From Streptomyces sp. NBC_01497 (lineage in GTDB: Bacteria > Actinomycetota > Actinomycetes > Streptomycetales > Streptomycetaceae), in NCBI RefSeq assembly GCF_036250695.1, contig NZ_CP109427.1, positions 4,402,001 to 4,466,000 on the forward strand: DNA of 64,000 nucleotides, written 5' to 3'. Below the pieces are notes generated by a model. That model was not told the origin of the DNA, made no database searches, and worked only from the letters and a program-made list of their open reading frames with translations. The position numbers and the translations under genes were made by a program. This document shows positions 34,135-43,536 of the stretch, piece by piece. Position 1 is the first letter of the stretch, and every line of letters starts with the position of its first letter.

Positions 34135-35067
34135 ATGGACCACGAGGTGTTCGTTCCGGTTACGGCGGCGGCCCTGCGGCGTACGCTGCGGGACCCGGCG
34201 CGGGTCGCCCACTGCGTCCCGGCGTTCCAGCAGGACGCGGAGAGCGAGCCTGGTGCGATCACCGGCCGGCTCAAGGTCCGCGCGGGCGGCCACACGATCA
34301 CGTATCGGGGCACGCTCGGCGTGACCGAGGAGGACGACGGGGTGTTCACCGTCCGGGCCGAGGGCGAGGAGGTCAGGGGCACGGGATCGGTGTCGGTGAC
34401 GCTGGACGTGCGTCTGACGCCGGCCGTCTCGGTGACCGCGCCGCCGCCCGGCGCCTCGGGCGAGCCCGGGGAACCCGGCACCACGGACGGGACGGACGTC
34501 GGCTTCACCGGCGTCTCGCACGCGCAGGGCCGGCTCGCGGAGCTGCCGCGCGACGCCGCGACGCAGGCGGCACGGCGGCTGCTGGATCGGTTCGCCGCAC
34601 GCCTGGGCGACGAGAGCGGCCCGCACAAGGACCGCGCGCCGGGGACGCCGGACAGCGCCGAGGAGGCGGGCGAGCCGCTGCCGCCGAAGGGGACGCCGTC
34701 GGGTGGCCCGTCCACGCCCTCCGCGCCGGACTCCTCCGCACCGTCCTCACCGGACACTCCGCTGTCGGGCGAGACGGTCGCCGGGGACGGCGACTTCCAC
34801 ATCCCGGACGGGTTCGACGACCTGGACGACGCGGACGGCCCGGAGGACGACGACGGCCCGCCCGCCGAGGCGGCACACGCGCGACGGACCATGATCGGCC
34901 GCAGCGCGGAGGAGGTCGACCACGCTCCGCCCCGCGGCCGGTACGCCCCGGTCCCGCTGCCGGAGGCGACGACGGCTGTGAGCTCCCTGCGCTGGGTGGC
35001 CCCGGCCGCCGCGCTGGCCCTGGCCTCCGCGGTCGTCGTGACGCGCGCGCTGCGGCGCCGCCGCTGA
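34135..35067 (+). CDS. SRPBCC/CoxG-like protein with C-terminal anchor
   Basis: 310 residues; ATG at 34135. Residues 1-165 fit the CoxG-type SRPBCC hydrophobic-pocket fold: FVPVTAAALRRTLRDPARV, HCVPAFQQDAE, GRLKVRAGGHTITYRGTLGV, ending AATQAARRLLDRFAARLG. A 100-residue acidic Pro/Ser/Asp linker leads to one C-terminal helix, LRWVAPAAALALASAVVVTRAL, and a basic tail, so the domain is probably tethered to the inner face of the membrane. CoxG takes part in CO dehydrogenase anchoring, but no cox genes are nearby, so the ligand here is unknown. It is 37 bases after the spermidine synthase-like gene. Confidence 0.75.
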   Translation: MDHEVFVPVTAAALRRTLRDPARVAHCVPAFQQDAESEPGAITGRLKVRAGGHTITYRGTLGVTEEDDGVFTVRAEGEEVRGTGSVSVTLDVRLTPAVSVTAPPPGASGEPGEPGTTDGTDVGFTGVSHAQGRLAELPRDAATQAARRLLDRFAARLGDESGPHKDRAPGTPDSAEEAGEPLPPKGTPSGGPSTPSAPDSSAPSSPDTPLSGETVAGDGDFHIPDGFDDLDDADGPEDDDGPPAEAAHARRTMIGRSAEEVDHAPPRGRYAPVPLPEATTAVSSLRWVAPAAALALASAVVVTRALRRRR

Positions 35068-35140
35068 GCGGGACGCCGGGCCGGAGCGCGCCGGGGCGGA
35101 GCGCGCCGGGACGGAGCGCGCCGGGCCGGAACGCGCCGGA
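35066..35140. repeat. 15-bp tandem array after a stop codon
   Basis: Four clear units, consensus CCGGAGCGCGCCGGG, start at 35081, 35096, 35111 and 35126. A degenerate unit (35066-35080) overlaps the SRPBCC gene's TGA. Confidence 0.75.
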
Positions 35141-35264
35141 GCCGCCAAGGGCGGCACGTGGCGGAGCGGCCCGGGGGCGGCACGTGGCGGCGGCGTACTC
35201 CGTGGCGGGACGTGACGCGGTGGGGTGGGCGCGGCGGGGCGGGTGGCGGAACTACGCTGCTGGC

Positions 35265-36053
35265 GTGAGTGATCTGAAACTTTCCGCCGGTGACGTCACC
35301 GTCGAAATCGCGCCGGACGACGGCGCCCGTGTCAGCAGCCTCGTCATCGGCGGCACCGAACTGCTCCGGCAGGGCCCCCGCTACGGGTGCTTCCCCATGG
35401 TCCCGTGGTGCGGACGCATCGCGCAGGGACGCTTCCGCAACGGCGAGACCCAGCACCAGATGCCGCTCAACTCGGGGCCGCACGCCATCCACGGCACCGG
35501 CCGCGACACCGTCTGGCGGGTGCGGCACGCCGACGACACCACCGCGACGCTGACGTACGAGCTGGCCGAACCGTGGCCGTACCCGGGGCTGGTCACACAG
35601 ACGTTCCGGCTGACGGACAGCGCGCTGGAGCTGACGCTCGGCGTGGAGACCCGGGCGGACTCCTTCCCCGCGCAGGTCGGCTGGCACCCGTGGTTCAACC
35701 GGTCCCTGGGCGCCGGCGGCGAGGACGTGAGCCTGGCCTTCGCGCCCGCGTTCCAGCTGGAGCGGGGCGAGGACCACCTGCCCACCGGCCGCCGCATCGA
35801 CCCGCGGCCCGGCCCCTGGGACGACTGCTTCGGCATGCCCGACGGTGTGGAGGCCACGCTGACCTGGCCGGGACAGCTCGCGCTGACCGTGTCCAGCCCC
35901 GCCCGCTGGGTCGTCGTCTACGACGAGCAGGCGGAAGCCGTGTGCGTCGAGGCGCAGTCCGGCCCGCCGGACGGCCTGAACACCGACCCCGAGCTGGTCA
36001 CCCGCCTCCAGCCCCTGGAACTCGCCGCCACATGGTCGTGGGAGCGCCTCTAA
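35265..36053 (+). CDS. Aldose 1-epimerase family protein
   Basis: 262 residues; GTG at 35265. Beta-sandwich mutarotase fold: GARVSSLVIGGTELLRQ, FPMVPWCGRIAQGRF (substrate Arg), HAIHGTGRDTVWRV (His of the active site), VGWHPWFNRSL (second His, proton donor region) and the late Glu in VCVEAQSGPPDGLN (catalytic base). All catalytic elements of the family seem intact. It interconverts alpha and beta anomers of a free sugar, most often galactose or glucose; exact sugar unknown. pyrE follows ten bases later, so it may be in one transcript with it, although the pathways are unrelated. Confidence 0.88.
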   Translation: MSDLKLSAGDVTVEIAPDDGARVSSLVIGGTELLRQGPRYGCFPMVPWCGRIAQGRFRNGETQHQMPLNSGPHAIHGTGRDTVWRVRHADDTTATLTYELAEPWPYPGLVTQTFRLTDSALELTLGVETRADSFPAQVGWHPWFNRSLGAGGEDVSLAFAPAFQLERGEDHLPTGRRIDPRPGPWDDCFGMPDGVEATLTWPGQLALTVSSPARWVVVYDEQAEAVCVEAQSGPPDGLNTDPELVTRLQPLELAATWSWERL

Positions 36054-36063
36054 GCTCGGAGCC

Positions 36064-36612
36064 ATGACCTCTACGAACAACGCCAAGGGCGAGCTGCTGC
36101 AGTCGATCAAGGACCTGGCCGTGGTGCACGGCAAGGTGACGCTCTCCTCCGGCATCGAGGCCGACTGGTACATCGACATGCGGCGCGTCACGCTCGACGG
36201 GCAGGCCGCGCCGCTCGTCGGACAGGTGATGCTGGACGCGGCCCGTGACCTCGACTTCGACTGCGTCGGCGGCCTCACGCTGGGCGCCGACCCCGTCGCC
36301 ACGTCGATGCTGCACGCGTCCGCCGCCCGGGGCCGGCGCCTGGACGCGTACGTCGTGCGCAAGGAGCAGAAGCAGCACGGTATGAAGCGGCGGATCGAGG
36401 GGACCGAGGTGAAGGGCCGGCGCTGCCTGGTGGTGGAGGACACCTCGACCACCGGCGGCTCTCCCCTGACCGCGGTGGAGGCCGTCCGCGAGGCGGGCGG
36501 CGAGGTCGTCGCGGTCGCGGTGATCGTGGACCGGGGGGCCGCCTCCGCCGTGGCGGACGCCGGACTGCCGTACGTGTCGGCCTACACGGCCGCCGACCTC
36601 GGTCTCGCCTGA
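36064..36612 (+). CDS. pyrE: Orotate phosphoribosyltransferase
   Basis: 182 residues; ATG at 36064, ten bases past the epimerase stop. PyrE makes orotidine 5'-phosphate from orotate and PRPP in pyrimidine synthesis. The sequence shows GKVTLSSGIEADWYIDMRRV (orotate/PRPP entrance), DCVGGLTLGADPVATSM, the flexible catalytic loop KEQKQHGMKRRIEG with Lys residues, and the PRPP motif RCLVVEDTSTTGGSPL. Length and order agree with the actinobacterial enzymes. Fba follows 86 bases downstream with its own ribosome site. Confidence 0.96.
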   Translation: MTSTNNAKGELLQSIKDLAVVHGKVTLSSGIEADWYIDMRRVTLDGQAAPLVGQVMLDAARDLDFDCVGGLTLGADPVATSMLHASAARGRRLDAYVVRKEQKQHGMKRRIEGTEVKGRRCLVVEDTSTTGGSPLTAVEAVREAGGEVVAVAVIVDRGAASAVADAGLPYVSAYTAADLGLA

Positions 36613-36698
36613 GTCTGGAAGGATACGGGGTGACGATGACGTCGCCCCCCAGGTCAGGGACTAGTACCTCAAACCGCACATCACATAGGAGCGGCAAC

Positions 36699-37730
36699 AT
36701 GCCCATCGCAACCCCCGAGATCTACGCCGAGATGCTCGACCGGGCCAAGGCAGGCAAGTTCGCCTACCCCGCCATCAATGTGACGTCGTCCCAGACCCTG
36801 CACGCCGCGCTTCGTGGTTTCGCGGAGGCGGAGAGCGACGGCATCATCCAGATGTCGACGGGCGGCGCCGAGTTCCTGGGCGGCCAGTACAAGAAGGACA
36901 TGGTCACGGGCGCGGTCGCCCTGGCCGAGTTCGCGCACATCGTCGCCGAGAAGTACGGCATCACGGTCGCGCTGCACACCGACCACTGCCCGAAGGACAA
37001 GCTCGACACGTACGTCCGTCCGCTGCTCGACGTCTCCGCCGAGCGCGTGAAGGCCGGCCGCAACCCGCTGTTCCAGTCCCACATGTGGGACGGTTCCGCC
37101 GAGACGCTGGCCGACAACCTCGCCATCGCTGAGGAACTGCTCGCGAAGGCGGCAGCCGCCAGGATCATCCTTGAGGTCGAGATCACCCCGACCGGTGGCG
37201 AGGAGGACGGCGTCACCCACGAGATCAACGACAAGCTGTACACGACGGTCGACGACGCGCTGCGCACGGCTGAGGCGCTCGGCCTGGGCGAGAAGGGCCG
37301 CTACCTGCTGGCCGCCTCGTTCGGCAACGTCCACGGCGTCTACAAGCCCGGCAACGTGGTGCTCCGCCCCGACCTGCTGAAGGACCTCCAGGAGGGCGTC
37401 GCCAAGAAGTACGGGCGTCCCGCGGGCAGCCAGCCGTTCGACTTCGTCTTCCACGGCGGCTCCGGCTCCTCCGACGAGGAGATCGCCACCGCGCTGGGCA
37501 ACGGCGTGGTCAAGATGAACCTCGACACGGACACGCAGTACGCGTTCACCCGTCCCGTCGCCGACCACATGCTGAAGAACTACGACGGCGTGCTGAAGGT
37601 CGACGGCGAGGTCGGTTCGAAGAAGACGTACGACCCCCGCACGTGGGGCAAGTCCGCCGAGGCGGGCATGGCGGCGCGCGTCACGCAGGCGTGCGAGTCG
37701 CTGCGGTCCGCGGGTACACGCATGAAGTAG
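36699..37730 (+). CDS. fba: Class II fructose-bisphosphate aldolase
   Basis: 343 residues; ATG after ATAGGAGCGGCAAC. Zinc-dependent cleavage of fructose 1,6-bisphosphate in glycolysis and the reverse in gluconeogenesis. Metal ligands are visible in ALHTDHCPKDK (Asp/His), ILEVEITPTGGEEDGV, the loop ASFGNVHGVYKPGN (His), and FVFHGGSGSSDEE (His plus phosphate loop). DTDTQYAFTRPV fits the phosphate-binding end. The Glu of EVEITPTGGEEDGV places it in the type A class II family. Monocistronic or with pyrE; a perfect 19-bp terminator follows. Confidence 0.97.
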   Translation: MPIATPEIYAEMLDRAKAGKFAYPAINVTSSQTLHAALRGFAEAESDGIIQMSTGGAEFLGGQYKKDMVTGAVALAEFAHIVAEKYGITVALHTDHCPKDKLDTYVRPLLDVSAERVKAGRNPLFQSHMWDGSAETLADNLAIAEELLAKAAAARIILEVEITPTGGEEDGVTHEINDKLYTTVDDALRTAEALGLGEKGRYLLAASFGNVHGVYKPGNVVLRPDLLKDLQEGVAKKYGRPAGSQPFDFVFHGGSGSSDEEIATALGNGVVKMNLDTDTQYAFTRPVADHMLKNYDGVLKVDGEVGSKKTYDPRTWGKSAEAGMAARVTQACESLRSAGTRMK

Positions 37731-37790
37731 GCGGTACGGCGTGACGCGGTGGGGCGCTCCGGCGCCGCCACGGGCGCACGCGGACCGTCC

Positions 37791-37835
37791 ATCGGGCCCG
37801 GCCCCCTCGAAAGATCCGAGGGGGCCGGGCCCGAT
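37791..37835 (+). terminator. Perfect 19-bp stem terminator after fba
   Basis: 37791-37809 and 37817-37835 are exact inverted repeats around loop AAAGATC, 61 bases past the fba stop. Confidence 0.85.
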
Positions 37836-37989
37836 GCCGTGCGGCGAGGGCGCCGGCCCGTACCGTCCCGACACGGCACGCGACCGCTCCCGGGCGGGAA
37901 CGGGACCGTGTCGCGGATGGCCGGAATTCCCCCCGGGTGGCCGTGTCGACCGGGTCGCCACGCGGGCCCGGGACGAGGATGATCCCCGT

Positions 37990-39504
37990 ATGGACATCCG
38001 CCTGTCCTCGGCCAAGGGACGCTGGGTCATCCTCACCACGGTGCTGGGCTCCAGCATGGCCCTGCTCGACTCGACCGTCGTCAATGTGGCGTTGCCCCAC
38101 ATCGGCGACGACCTGCACGCGAAGCTCAGCGCGCTCCAGTGGATCGTCAACGCCTACACGGTCACCCTGGCGGGTCTGATCCTGCTGGGCGGCTCGCTCG
38201 GCGACCGGTACGGGCGGCGCAACGTCTTCGTGCTCGGCATCGTCTGGTTCGCGCTCGGCTCCCTGCTGTGCGGGGTGGCGCCCAGTGCGCCCGTGCTGAT
38301 CATCGCGCGGGCCCTGCAGGGTGTCGGCGGCGCGCTGCTCACGCCCGGTTCGCTCGCCATCCTCCAGGCGACCTTCCATCCCGACGACCGGTCGCGGGCG
38401 GTCGGGCTGTGGTCGGGGCTCGGCGGTGTCGGGGCGGCCGTGGGGCCCTTCGTCGGTGGCTGGCTGGTGGACGGTCCCGGCTGGCGCTGGGTGTTCCTGA
38501 TCAACCTGCCGCTGGCGGCGATCTGCGTGCCCGTCGCGCTCCGGCACGTACCGGAGTCGCGGGACCCCGAGCACCACGGGAAGTTCGATGTGACGGGGGC
38601 GGCACTCGGCGCCGCCGCGCTGGCGCTCGTGACGTACGCGCTGATCGGCAAGGCCTGGTGGGCGGGCGCGGCGGGGGTCCTCGTCGGGGCGGCGTTCGTC
38701 CTGGTCGAGAAGCGGCGGCCGGATCCGATGTTGCCGCTGTCGATCTTCTCGTCCCGTCAGTTCACGACGGTGAACCTGGTGACGCTGTGCGTGTACGCGG
38801 CCTTCGGCGGGTTCTTCTTCCTCGTGACGCTGCAGCTCCAGGTCGTCGCGGGCTACTCGGCGCTCAAGGCGGGCGCGGCGCTGCTGCCGACGACGGGGCT
38901 GATGCTGCTGTTCTCGGCGCGCTCCGGGCAGCTCGCGGACAAAATCGGCCCCCGCATCCCGCTGACCGTGGGGCCGCTGCTGTGCGCGACGGGCATGCTG
39001 CTGATGCTGCGGGTCGGCGAGCACGCCTCCTACCTCGTGGACGTGCTGCCCGCGCTGATCGTGCAGGGCGCCGGGATGGTCACGCTGGTCGCCCCGCTGA
39101 CGGCGACGGTGCTGGCCTCCGTGGACACCGGCAAGGCGGGGCTCGCGAGCGGCGTGAACAACGCGGCGGCGCGGGCGGCGGGGCTGATCGCGGTGGCGGC
39201 GCTGCCGCTGCTCGCGGGCATGGGCCCCGAGGTCTACAAGTCGGCGCCCCGGTTCAACCACGCGTTCGACAAGGCGATGCCGATCTGCGCCGGGGTGCTG
39301 GTGGTGGGCGCGCTGCTGGCGTTCTCCACCGTACGCGGGCACGTGCGGGCGCCGGCCGGGGAGCGGGCCGTGGCGGAGACCGAGTGCAAGGTCTACTGCG
39401 GGGTGAACGGTCCGCCGGTCGAGCCGGTGCGGGAGGTCGTGGACGGGGCGTCCGCGAAGCGGGACACGCCGCCGCCCGCGCCGCCCGCGCAAGGCAGACT
39501 GTAA
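37990..39504 (+). CDS. DHA2-type MFS exporter (EmrB/QacA-like)
   Basis: 504 residues; ATG at 37990. Fourteen-helix drug:proton antiporter. Motif D1 in helix 1, SMALLDSTVVNVALPHIG, is diagnostic for this family. Motif A GGSLGDRYGRRNVF, motif B region RALQGVGGALLTPGSLAIL and motif C GLGGVGAAVGPFVGGWL are all present. The last 60 residues are a cytoplasmic tail with two Cys (CKVYCG). Substrates in the family are amphipathic drugs and endogenous antibiotics. No TetR regulator is adjacent. The next gene, DUF3151, starts three bases after its stop, so they are co-transcribed. Confidence 0.92.
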   Translation: MDIRLSSAKGRWVILTTVLGSSMALLDSTVVNVALPHIGDDLHAKLSALQWIVNAYTVTLAGLILLGGSLGDRYGRRNVFVLGIVWFALGSLLCGVAPSAPVLIIARALQGVGGALLTPGSLAILQATFHPDDRSRAVGLWSGLGGVGAAVGPFVGGWLVDGPGWRWVFLINLPLAAICVPVALRHVPESRDPEHHGKFDVTGAALGAAALALVTYALIGKAWWAGAAGVLVGAAFVLVEKRRPDPMLPLSIFSSRQFTTVNLVTLCVYAAFGGFFFLVTLQLQVVAGYSALKAGAALLPTTGLMLLFSARSGQLADKIGPRIPLTVGPLLCATGMLLMLRVGEHASYLVDVLPALIVQGAGMVTLVAPLTATVLASVDTGKAGLASGVNNAAARAAGLIAVAALPLLAGMGPEVYKSAPRFNHAFDKAMPICAGVLVVGALLAFSTVRGHVRAPAGERAVAETECKVYCGVNGPPVEPVREVVDGASAKRDTPPPAPPAQGRL

Positions 39505-39506
39505 GC

Positions 39507-39920
39507 ATGTCGATCCACGAGAACCTGCTGGGGGGACCTCCCCCCACCCACCTGCCCGACAGCCCGGAACCGCGCGAACTGCTGGCGCAGGGCACGTCAC
39601 CGGCCGATGTCGCGGCGAAGTACCCGACGTCGTCGCTGGCCTGGGCGCTGCTCGCCGACGACGCGTGGACGGGCGGCCGGGTCATCGAGTCGTACGCGTA
39701 CGCGCGCACCGGCTACCACCGGGGCCTGGACTCCCTGCGCCGCGCGGGCTGGAAGGGCCACGGCCCGGTGCCGTGGGACCACGAGCCGAACCGCGGCTTC
39801 CTGCGGGCGCTGCACGCGCTGGCGCGGGCCGCGCAGGAGATCGGTGAGCAGGACGAGTACGAGCGCTGCGCGACGTTCCTGAGGGACTCCTCGCCCGCGG
39901 CGGCCGACACCCTGGGCTGA
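39507..39920 (+). CDS. DUF3151 family protein
   Basis: 137 residues; ATG three bases after the exporter's stop. Conserved actinobacterial sequence: ENLLGGPPPTHLPDSPEP at the start, VAAKYPTSSLAWALLADD, SYAYARTGYHRGLDSLRRAG, WKGHGPVPWDHEPNRGFLRA and QDEYERCATFLRDSSPAA. The Trp/His-rich middle is the family core and resembles a TPR-like helical pair. Soluble; no known function. Fused operon with an exporter here is probably incidental as the gene is broadly conserved. Confidence 0.85.
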   Translation: MSIHENLLGGPPPTHLPDSPEPRELLAQGTSPADVAAKYPTSSLAWALLADDAWTGGRVIESYAYARTGYHRGLDSLRRAGWKGHGPVPWDHEPNRGFLRALHALARAAQEIGEQDEYERCATFLRDSSPAAADTLG

Positions 39921-40156
39921 GCAGCCCGGCCGCAGGGGAGGGACCGCGCGGTGGGCTTCCGGGCCCGCCGCGCCGTCCCTCTTCCCGTGTCCGGCGGCCG
40001 CCGTCCCGCAGCGTCCGCACCGTCGCGCGCTTCGCACCGCGTCGCGCGGCGGGGCCGGGAGGCGCCGATTATCATGCCTGGTGGGGACCGGGGTTCCGCG
40101 ATCGTACGGTTGCGGGGCGGAGCGGACCGCTACCCGGGACGCCAACGGAGACAGCG

Positions 40157-40981
40157 ATGTCCAACGACCCCGAGACCCCGAATCTCGACTTCGCGGGGAC
40201 GACCCCGTACGAGGACTACGTCCAGGCCGACGTCCTCACCCATGCCCAGCACCTGCGGTCCGACGACCCGGGCGAGATGGTCTTCCTCGTCACGACCCAG
40301 GTCATGGAGCTGTGGTTCACCGCGATCGTCCACGAGTGGGAGACCGCGTCGCGCGCCCTGGACGAGGACCGGGTGCCCGACGCGCTGGACGCCCTGCGCC
40401 GCTCCGCGTGGGAGCTGGAGGCGCTGAACGCGGCCTGGCGGCCGCTGGGCCGGCTCACGCCCGCGCAGTTCAACGCGTACCGGGGGGCCCTCGGCGAGGG
40501 TTCCGGCTTCCAGTCGGCGATGTACCGCCGCCTGGAGTTCCTCCTCGGCGACAAGTCCGCGTCGATGCTCGTGCCGCACCGGGGCGCCCCGCGCGTCCAC
40601 GCGGAGCTGGAGAAGGCCCTCGCCCGGCCCAGCCTGTACGACGAGGTGCTGCGGCTGCTGGCCCGGCGCGGCCATCCGGTGCCCGCCGAGGTGCTGGAGA
40701 GGGACCTCACCCGCAAGTACGCGCCGTCCGACGGCGTGGAGCTGGTGTGGGCCGCGATCTACGCTGACCGGGACCAGCACAGCGAGCTGGTCCGGCTCGG
40801 GGAGGCCCTCACCGACGTCGGCGAACTGGTGTGGCGCTGGCGCAACGACCACCTCGTCGCGACCCGTCGCGCCATGGGCTCCAAGCCCGGCACGGGTGGC
40901 TCGGCCGGGGTGGCCTGGCTGGAGAAGCGATCGACCGCCGTGGTGTTTCCCGAACTCTGGAGTGCGCGTGGACATGTCTGA
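40157..40981 (+). CDS. kynA: Tryptophan 2,3-dioxygenase
   Basis: 274 residues. Haem enzyme opening the indole ring of L-tryptophan to N-formylkynurenine, first step of the kynurenine route. Family hallmarks: PYEDYVQADVLTHAQH, FLVTTQVMELWFTAIVHE (His contacting substrate), RLTPAQFNAYRGALGEGSGFQS (signature), YRRLEFLLGDKS and the proximal-haem region WRNDHLVATRRAMGSKPGTGGSAG written in short segments of the C-terminus. The size matches bacterial enzymes. It overlaps kynU by 14 bases. A -10-like TATCAT is at 40070-40075 upstream. Confidence 0.96.
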   Translation: MSNDPETPNLDFAGTTPYEDYVQADVLTHAQHLRSDDPGEMVFLVTTQVMELWFTAIVHEWETASRALDEDRVPDALDALRRSAWELEALNAAWRPLGRLTPAQFNAYRGALGEGSGFQSAMYRRLEFLLGDKSASMLVPHRGAPRVHAELEKALARPSLYDEVLRLLARRGHPVPAEVLERDLTRKYAPSDGVELVWAAIYADRDQHSELVRLGEALTDVGELVWRWRNDHLVATRRAMGSKPGTGGSAGVAWLEKRSTAVVFPELWSARGHV

Positions 40982-42221
40982 TCTCCCGACCGTTGTCGCC
41001 ACCCGCGGGGCAGCGGCACCGGACCTGGCCGAGCGTGCCGCGCACCTCGACGCGGTCGACGAACTCGCCCCGGCTCGCGCGTTGTTCACGCTGAACGACG
41101 GTGTCGTCTACCTCGACGGGAACTCGCTGGGCGCGCTGCCCTCCCATGTGCCGGACCGCATGCGGGATGTGATCACCCGTCAGTGGGGTGAACTGGGCAT
41201 CAGGTCATGGAGCGAGAGCGGTTGGTGGACCGCGCCCGAGCGGGTCGGCGACCGCATCGCGCCGCTCGTGGGCGCCCGCCCCGGCACCGTCGTGGTGGCG
41301 GACTCGACCAGTGTGAACGTGTTCAAGGCGCTGGTGGCGGGGGCCCGGCTGGTGCCGGAGGACCGCGATGAGATCGTGGTCGACGGGACGACCTTCCCCA
41401 CCGACGGGTACATCGCGCAGTCCGTGGCCCGGCTGACGGGCAAGCGGCTGGTGGCCGTCGAGCCCGCCGGACTCGCGGCCCGGCTCGGGCCGCGTACCGC
41501 CGTCGCGCTCGTCAACCACGTCGACTTCCGCACCGGCAGGCTGCACGACCTGCCCGGCATCACCGCCGCCGTGCACGCGGCGGGCGGCATCGCGGTGTGG
41601 GACCTGTGCCACAGCGCGGGAGCGCTGCCGGTCGGCCTGGACACGCACGGTGTGGACCTGGCGGTCGGCTGCACCTACAAGTTCCTCAACGGCGGGCCCG
41701 GTTCACCGGCGTTCCTCTATGTCGCGCCCCGGCACCAGGCCGCCTTCGACTCCCCGCTGCCGGGCTGGAACTCGCACGCGGACCCGTTCGCGATGGCACC
41801 GGGTTACGCCGCCGCCGACGGCGCGCCCCGGGGCCGTGTCGGCACCCCCGACATCCTGTCGCTGCTCGCGGCCGACGCGGCGCTCGACGTGTGGGACCAC
41901 GAGGCCGTCAGCATCGGTGCCGTACGGGCGAAGAGTCTCGCGCTCACCGACTTCTTCCTGGAGTGCGTCGCCGCGTACGCGCCCCCGGGCCGGCTCGCCT
42001 CGCTCACCCCGGCCGCGCACGCGGAACGCGGCAGCCAGGTCGCGCTGCGCTGCGAGGGGGCACCCGAGGTGATGGAAACGCTCATCGCCCGCGGCGTGGT
42101 GGGCGACCTGCGACGACCCGATGTCCTGCGGTTCGGATTCACGCCGTTGTATGTGGGGTTCGCGGACGCGGAACGAGCGGCTCGCGTGCTGGCGGAGGTG
42201 CTGGCCGGAAAGGCCGCGTGA
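40968..42221 (+). CDS. kynU: Kynureninase
   Basis: 417 residues from GTG at 40968, which has GGAG six bases upstream; the alternative ATG two codons later is less well spaced. PLP enzyme cleaving kynurenine to anthranilate and alanine. Seen: FTLNDGVVYLDGNSLGALP, the phosphate-binding VVADSTSVNVFK, VVDGTTFPTDGYI, the Asp/His stretch VWDLCHSAGALPV and Schiff-base Lys in VGCTYKFLNGGPGSPAF. Its start overlaps kynA, so the two are translationally coupled. The product, anthranilate, feeds tryptophan re-synthesis or antibiotic precursors. Confidence 0.96.
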   Translation: MDMSDLPTVVATRGAAAPDLAERAAHLDAVDELAPARALFTLNDGVVYLDGNSLGALPSHVPDRMRDVITRQWGELGIRSWSESGWWTAPERVGDRIAPLVGARPGTVVVADSTSVNVFKALVAGARLVPEDRDEIVVDGTTFPTDGYIAQSVARLTGKRLVAVEPAGLAARLGPRTAVALVNHVDFRTGRLHDLPGITAAVHAAGGIAVWDLCHSAGALPVGLDTHGVDLAVGCTYKFLNGGPGSPAFLYVAPRHQAAFDSPLPGWNSHADPFAMAPGYAAADGAPRGRVGTPDILSLLAADAALDVWDHEAVSIGAVRAKSLALTDFFLECVAAYAPPGRLASLTPAAHAERGSQVALRCEGAPEVMETLIARGVVGDLRRPDVLRFGFTPLYVGFADAERAARVLAEVLAGKAA

Positions 42222-42307
42222 ACGCGGAGTGATCAAGGGCCCGATCTGCTGGTAGCGTCCCCGCAGGTCGGGCCAATTCCGCCCCCGCATCGAAAGGTTG
42301 GACGAGT

Positions 42308-43243
42308 ATGCCGGACGCCGCCGCGCACGAACCCGCGAACGACCCCACCCGTGGCGCGATCCGTGACGCAGCTCGTGACGCAGCGGAGTACGACTCCCTG
42401 TTCGGGCATCCCGTCGTGGCGCCCGATGCCACCGCCGCCTACGGCGAACACCCTGATCAGATCGTCGACTTCCACGCGCCGCGGGGCGTCGCGTCAGGCA
42501 GTGCGCCGCTCGTGGTCCTCCTGCACGGCGGCGCCTACCGGGCCCGCGTGGACCGGGCGCACCTCTCGCCCTTCGCGGACTTCCTCGCGCGGCGCGGGTT
42601 CGCCGTGGCGAGCGTCGAGTACCGGCGCGGCGCGGCGCTGCCCGGGCAGGCCGACGGCGCGCCCGCCGGGAGCGCGCCGCCCGCGGGCCGCTGGCCCGAG
42701 ACGTTCGACGATGTGGCCACGGCCCTCGACGTGATGCCCGCGCTGGCGGCCCGGGCGCTGCCCGCCGCCGACACCGGGCGGATGGTGCTGGCCGGCCACT
42801 CCGCGGGCGGCCAGCTCGCACTGTGGGCCGCGGCCCGGCACGTACTGCCGCCGGGGGCGCCCTGGCGGCTGGATCGCCCCGCCCCGCTGCGCGGTGTGGT
42901 GGCGCTCGGCCCGCTCGCGGATCTCTCCCTGTCGGCCCGGCTCGGGGCGTGCGAGGGAGCGGTGGCGCAACTCCTGGGTGAGGGCGAGGAGTTCAAGAGC
43001 CGCAGCGAGCTGGTCGATCCGGCGCTGCTGCTGCCGACGGGCATCGCGACCACGGTCGTACACGGCCGCGAGGACACCACGGTGCCGCCCGGGATCGCCG
43101 AATCGTTCGTGGTGGCGGCGTCGCGCGCGGGCGAGACGGTGGGGCTCACCGTGCTCGAAGGGATCGGCCACTTCCCACCGATCGACCCGGCGGCGGACGC
43201 GTGCGCGGTGGTCGCGGAGGAGATCGCCCAGCTCGCCTGGTAG
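42308..43243 (+). CDS. Alpha/beta hydrolase, probable N-formylkynurenine formamidase
   Basis: 311 residues; ATG at 42308. Alpha/beta hydrolase fold: oxyanion motif VVLLHGGAYRARVDR, nucleophile elbow VLAGHSAGGQLALWAAA (Ser), Asp in VVHGREDTTVPP and His in GIGHFPPIDP form a complete triad. The HGGxY/W oxyanion motif and its place as third gene after kynA and kynU match fungal and animal arylformamidases. The kynurenine pathway needs a formamidase between the two enzymes and no other candidate is in the operon, so this role is a good inference. A general carboxylesterase remains possible. Confidence 0.8.
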   Translation: MPDAAAHEPANDPTRGAIRDAARDAAEYDSLFGHPVVAPDATAAYGEHPDQIVDFHAPRGVASGSAPLVVLLHGGAYRARVDRAHLSPFADFLARRGFAVASVEYRRGAALPGQADGAPAGSAPPAGRWPETFDDVATALDVMPALAARALPAADTGRMVLAGHSAGGQLALWAAARHVLPPGAPWRLDRPAPLRGVVALGPLADLSLSARLGACEGAVAQLLGEGEEFKSRSELVDPALLLPTGIATTVVHGREDTTVPPGIAESFVVAASRAGETVGLTVLEGIGHFPPIDPAADACAVVAEEIAQLAW

Positions 43244-43536
43244 AGGAGGCGGGCGCCGAGCGGCAGCGGGGGTTCACGGCCGACGACGCCGTACCGTCCC
43301 GTCGGCCTCGTCGCACCGTCCCGGTGGCGGCGACGCCCGGCCTGCGGCAGCGGTGACCGTCTCCCCCCGCGAGGAGCCGGTGGGAGCGGGCCGGGGCGCG
43401 GGGCGGGCGCGGATTCGCCCCACTGCGAGGATCCCGTGCAAGGACCCGTCGTACTCCGTGTAGTACCTGGGACGGACCCCGCAGGATCAGCATCGCGCCG
43501 GACGGCAGGCCGACCGGGGGCCCCTACCGTTGTGGT

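Noticed and set aside
36613..36698. Possible riboswitch before fba
   Set aside because: Only 86 bases, with no recognisable conserved riboswitch core or convincing terminator/antiterminator pair.
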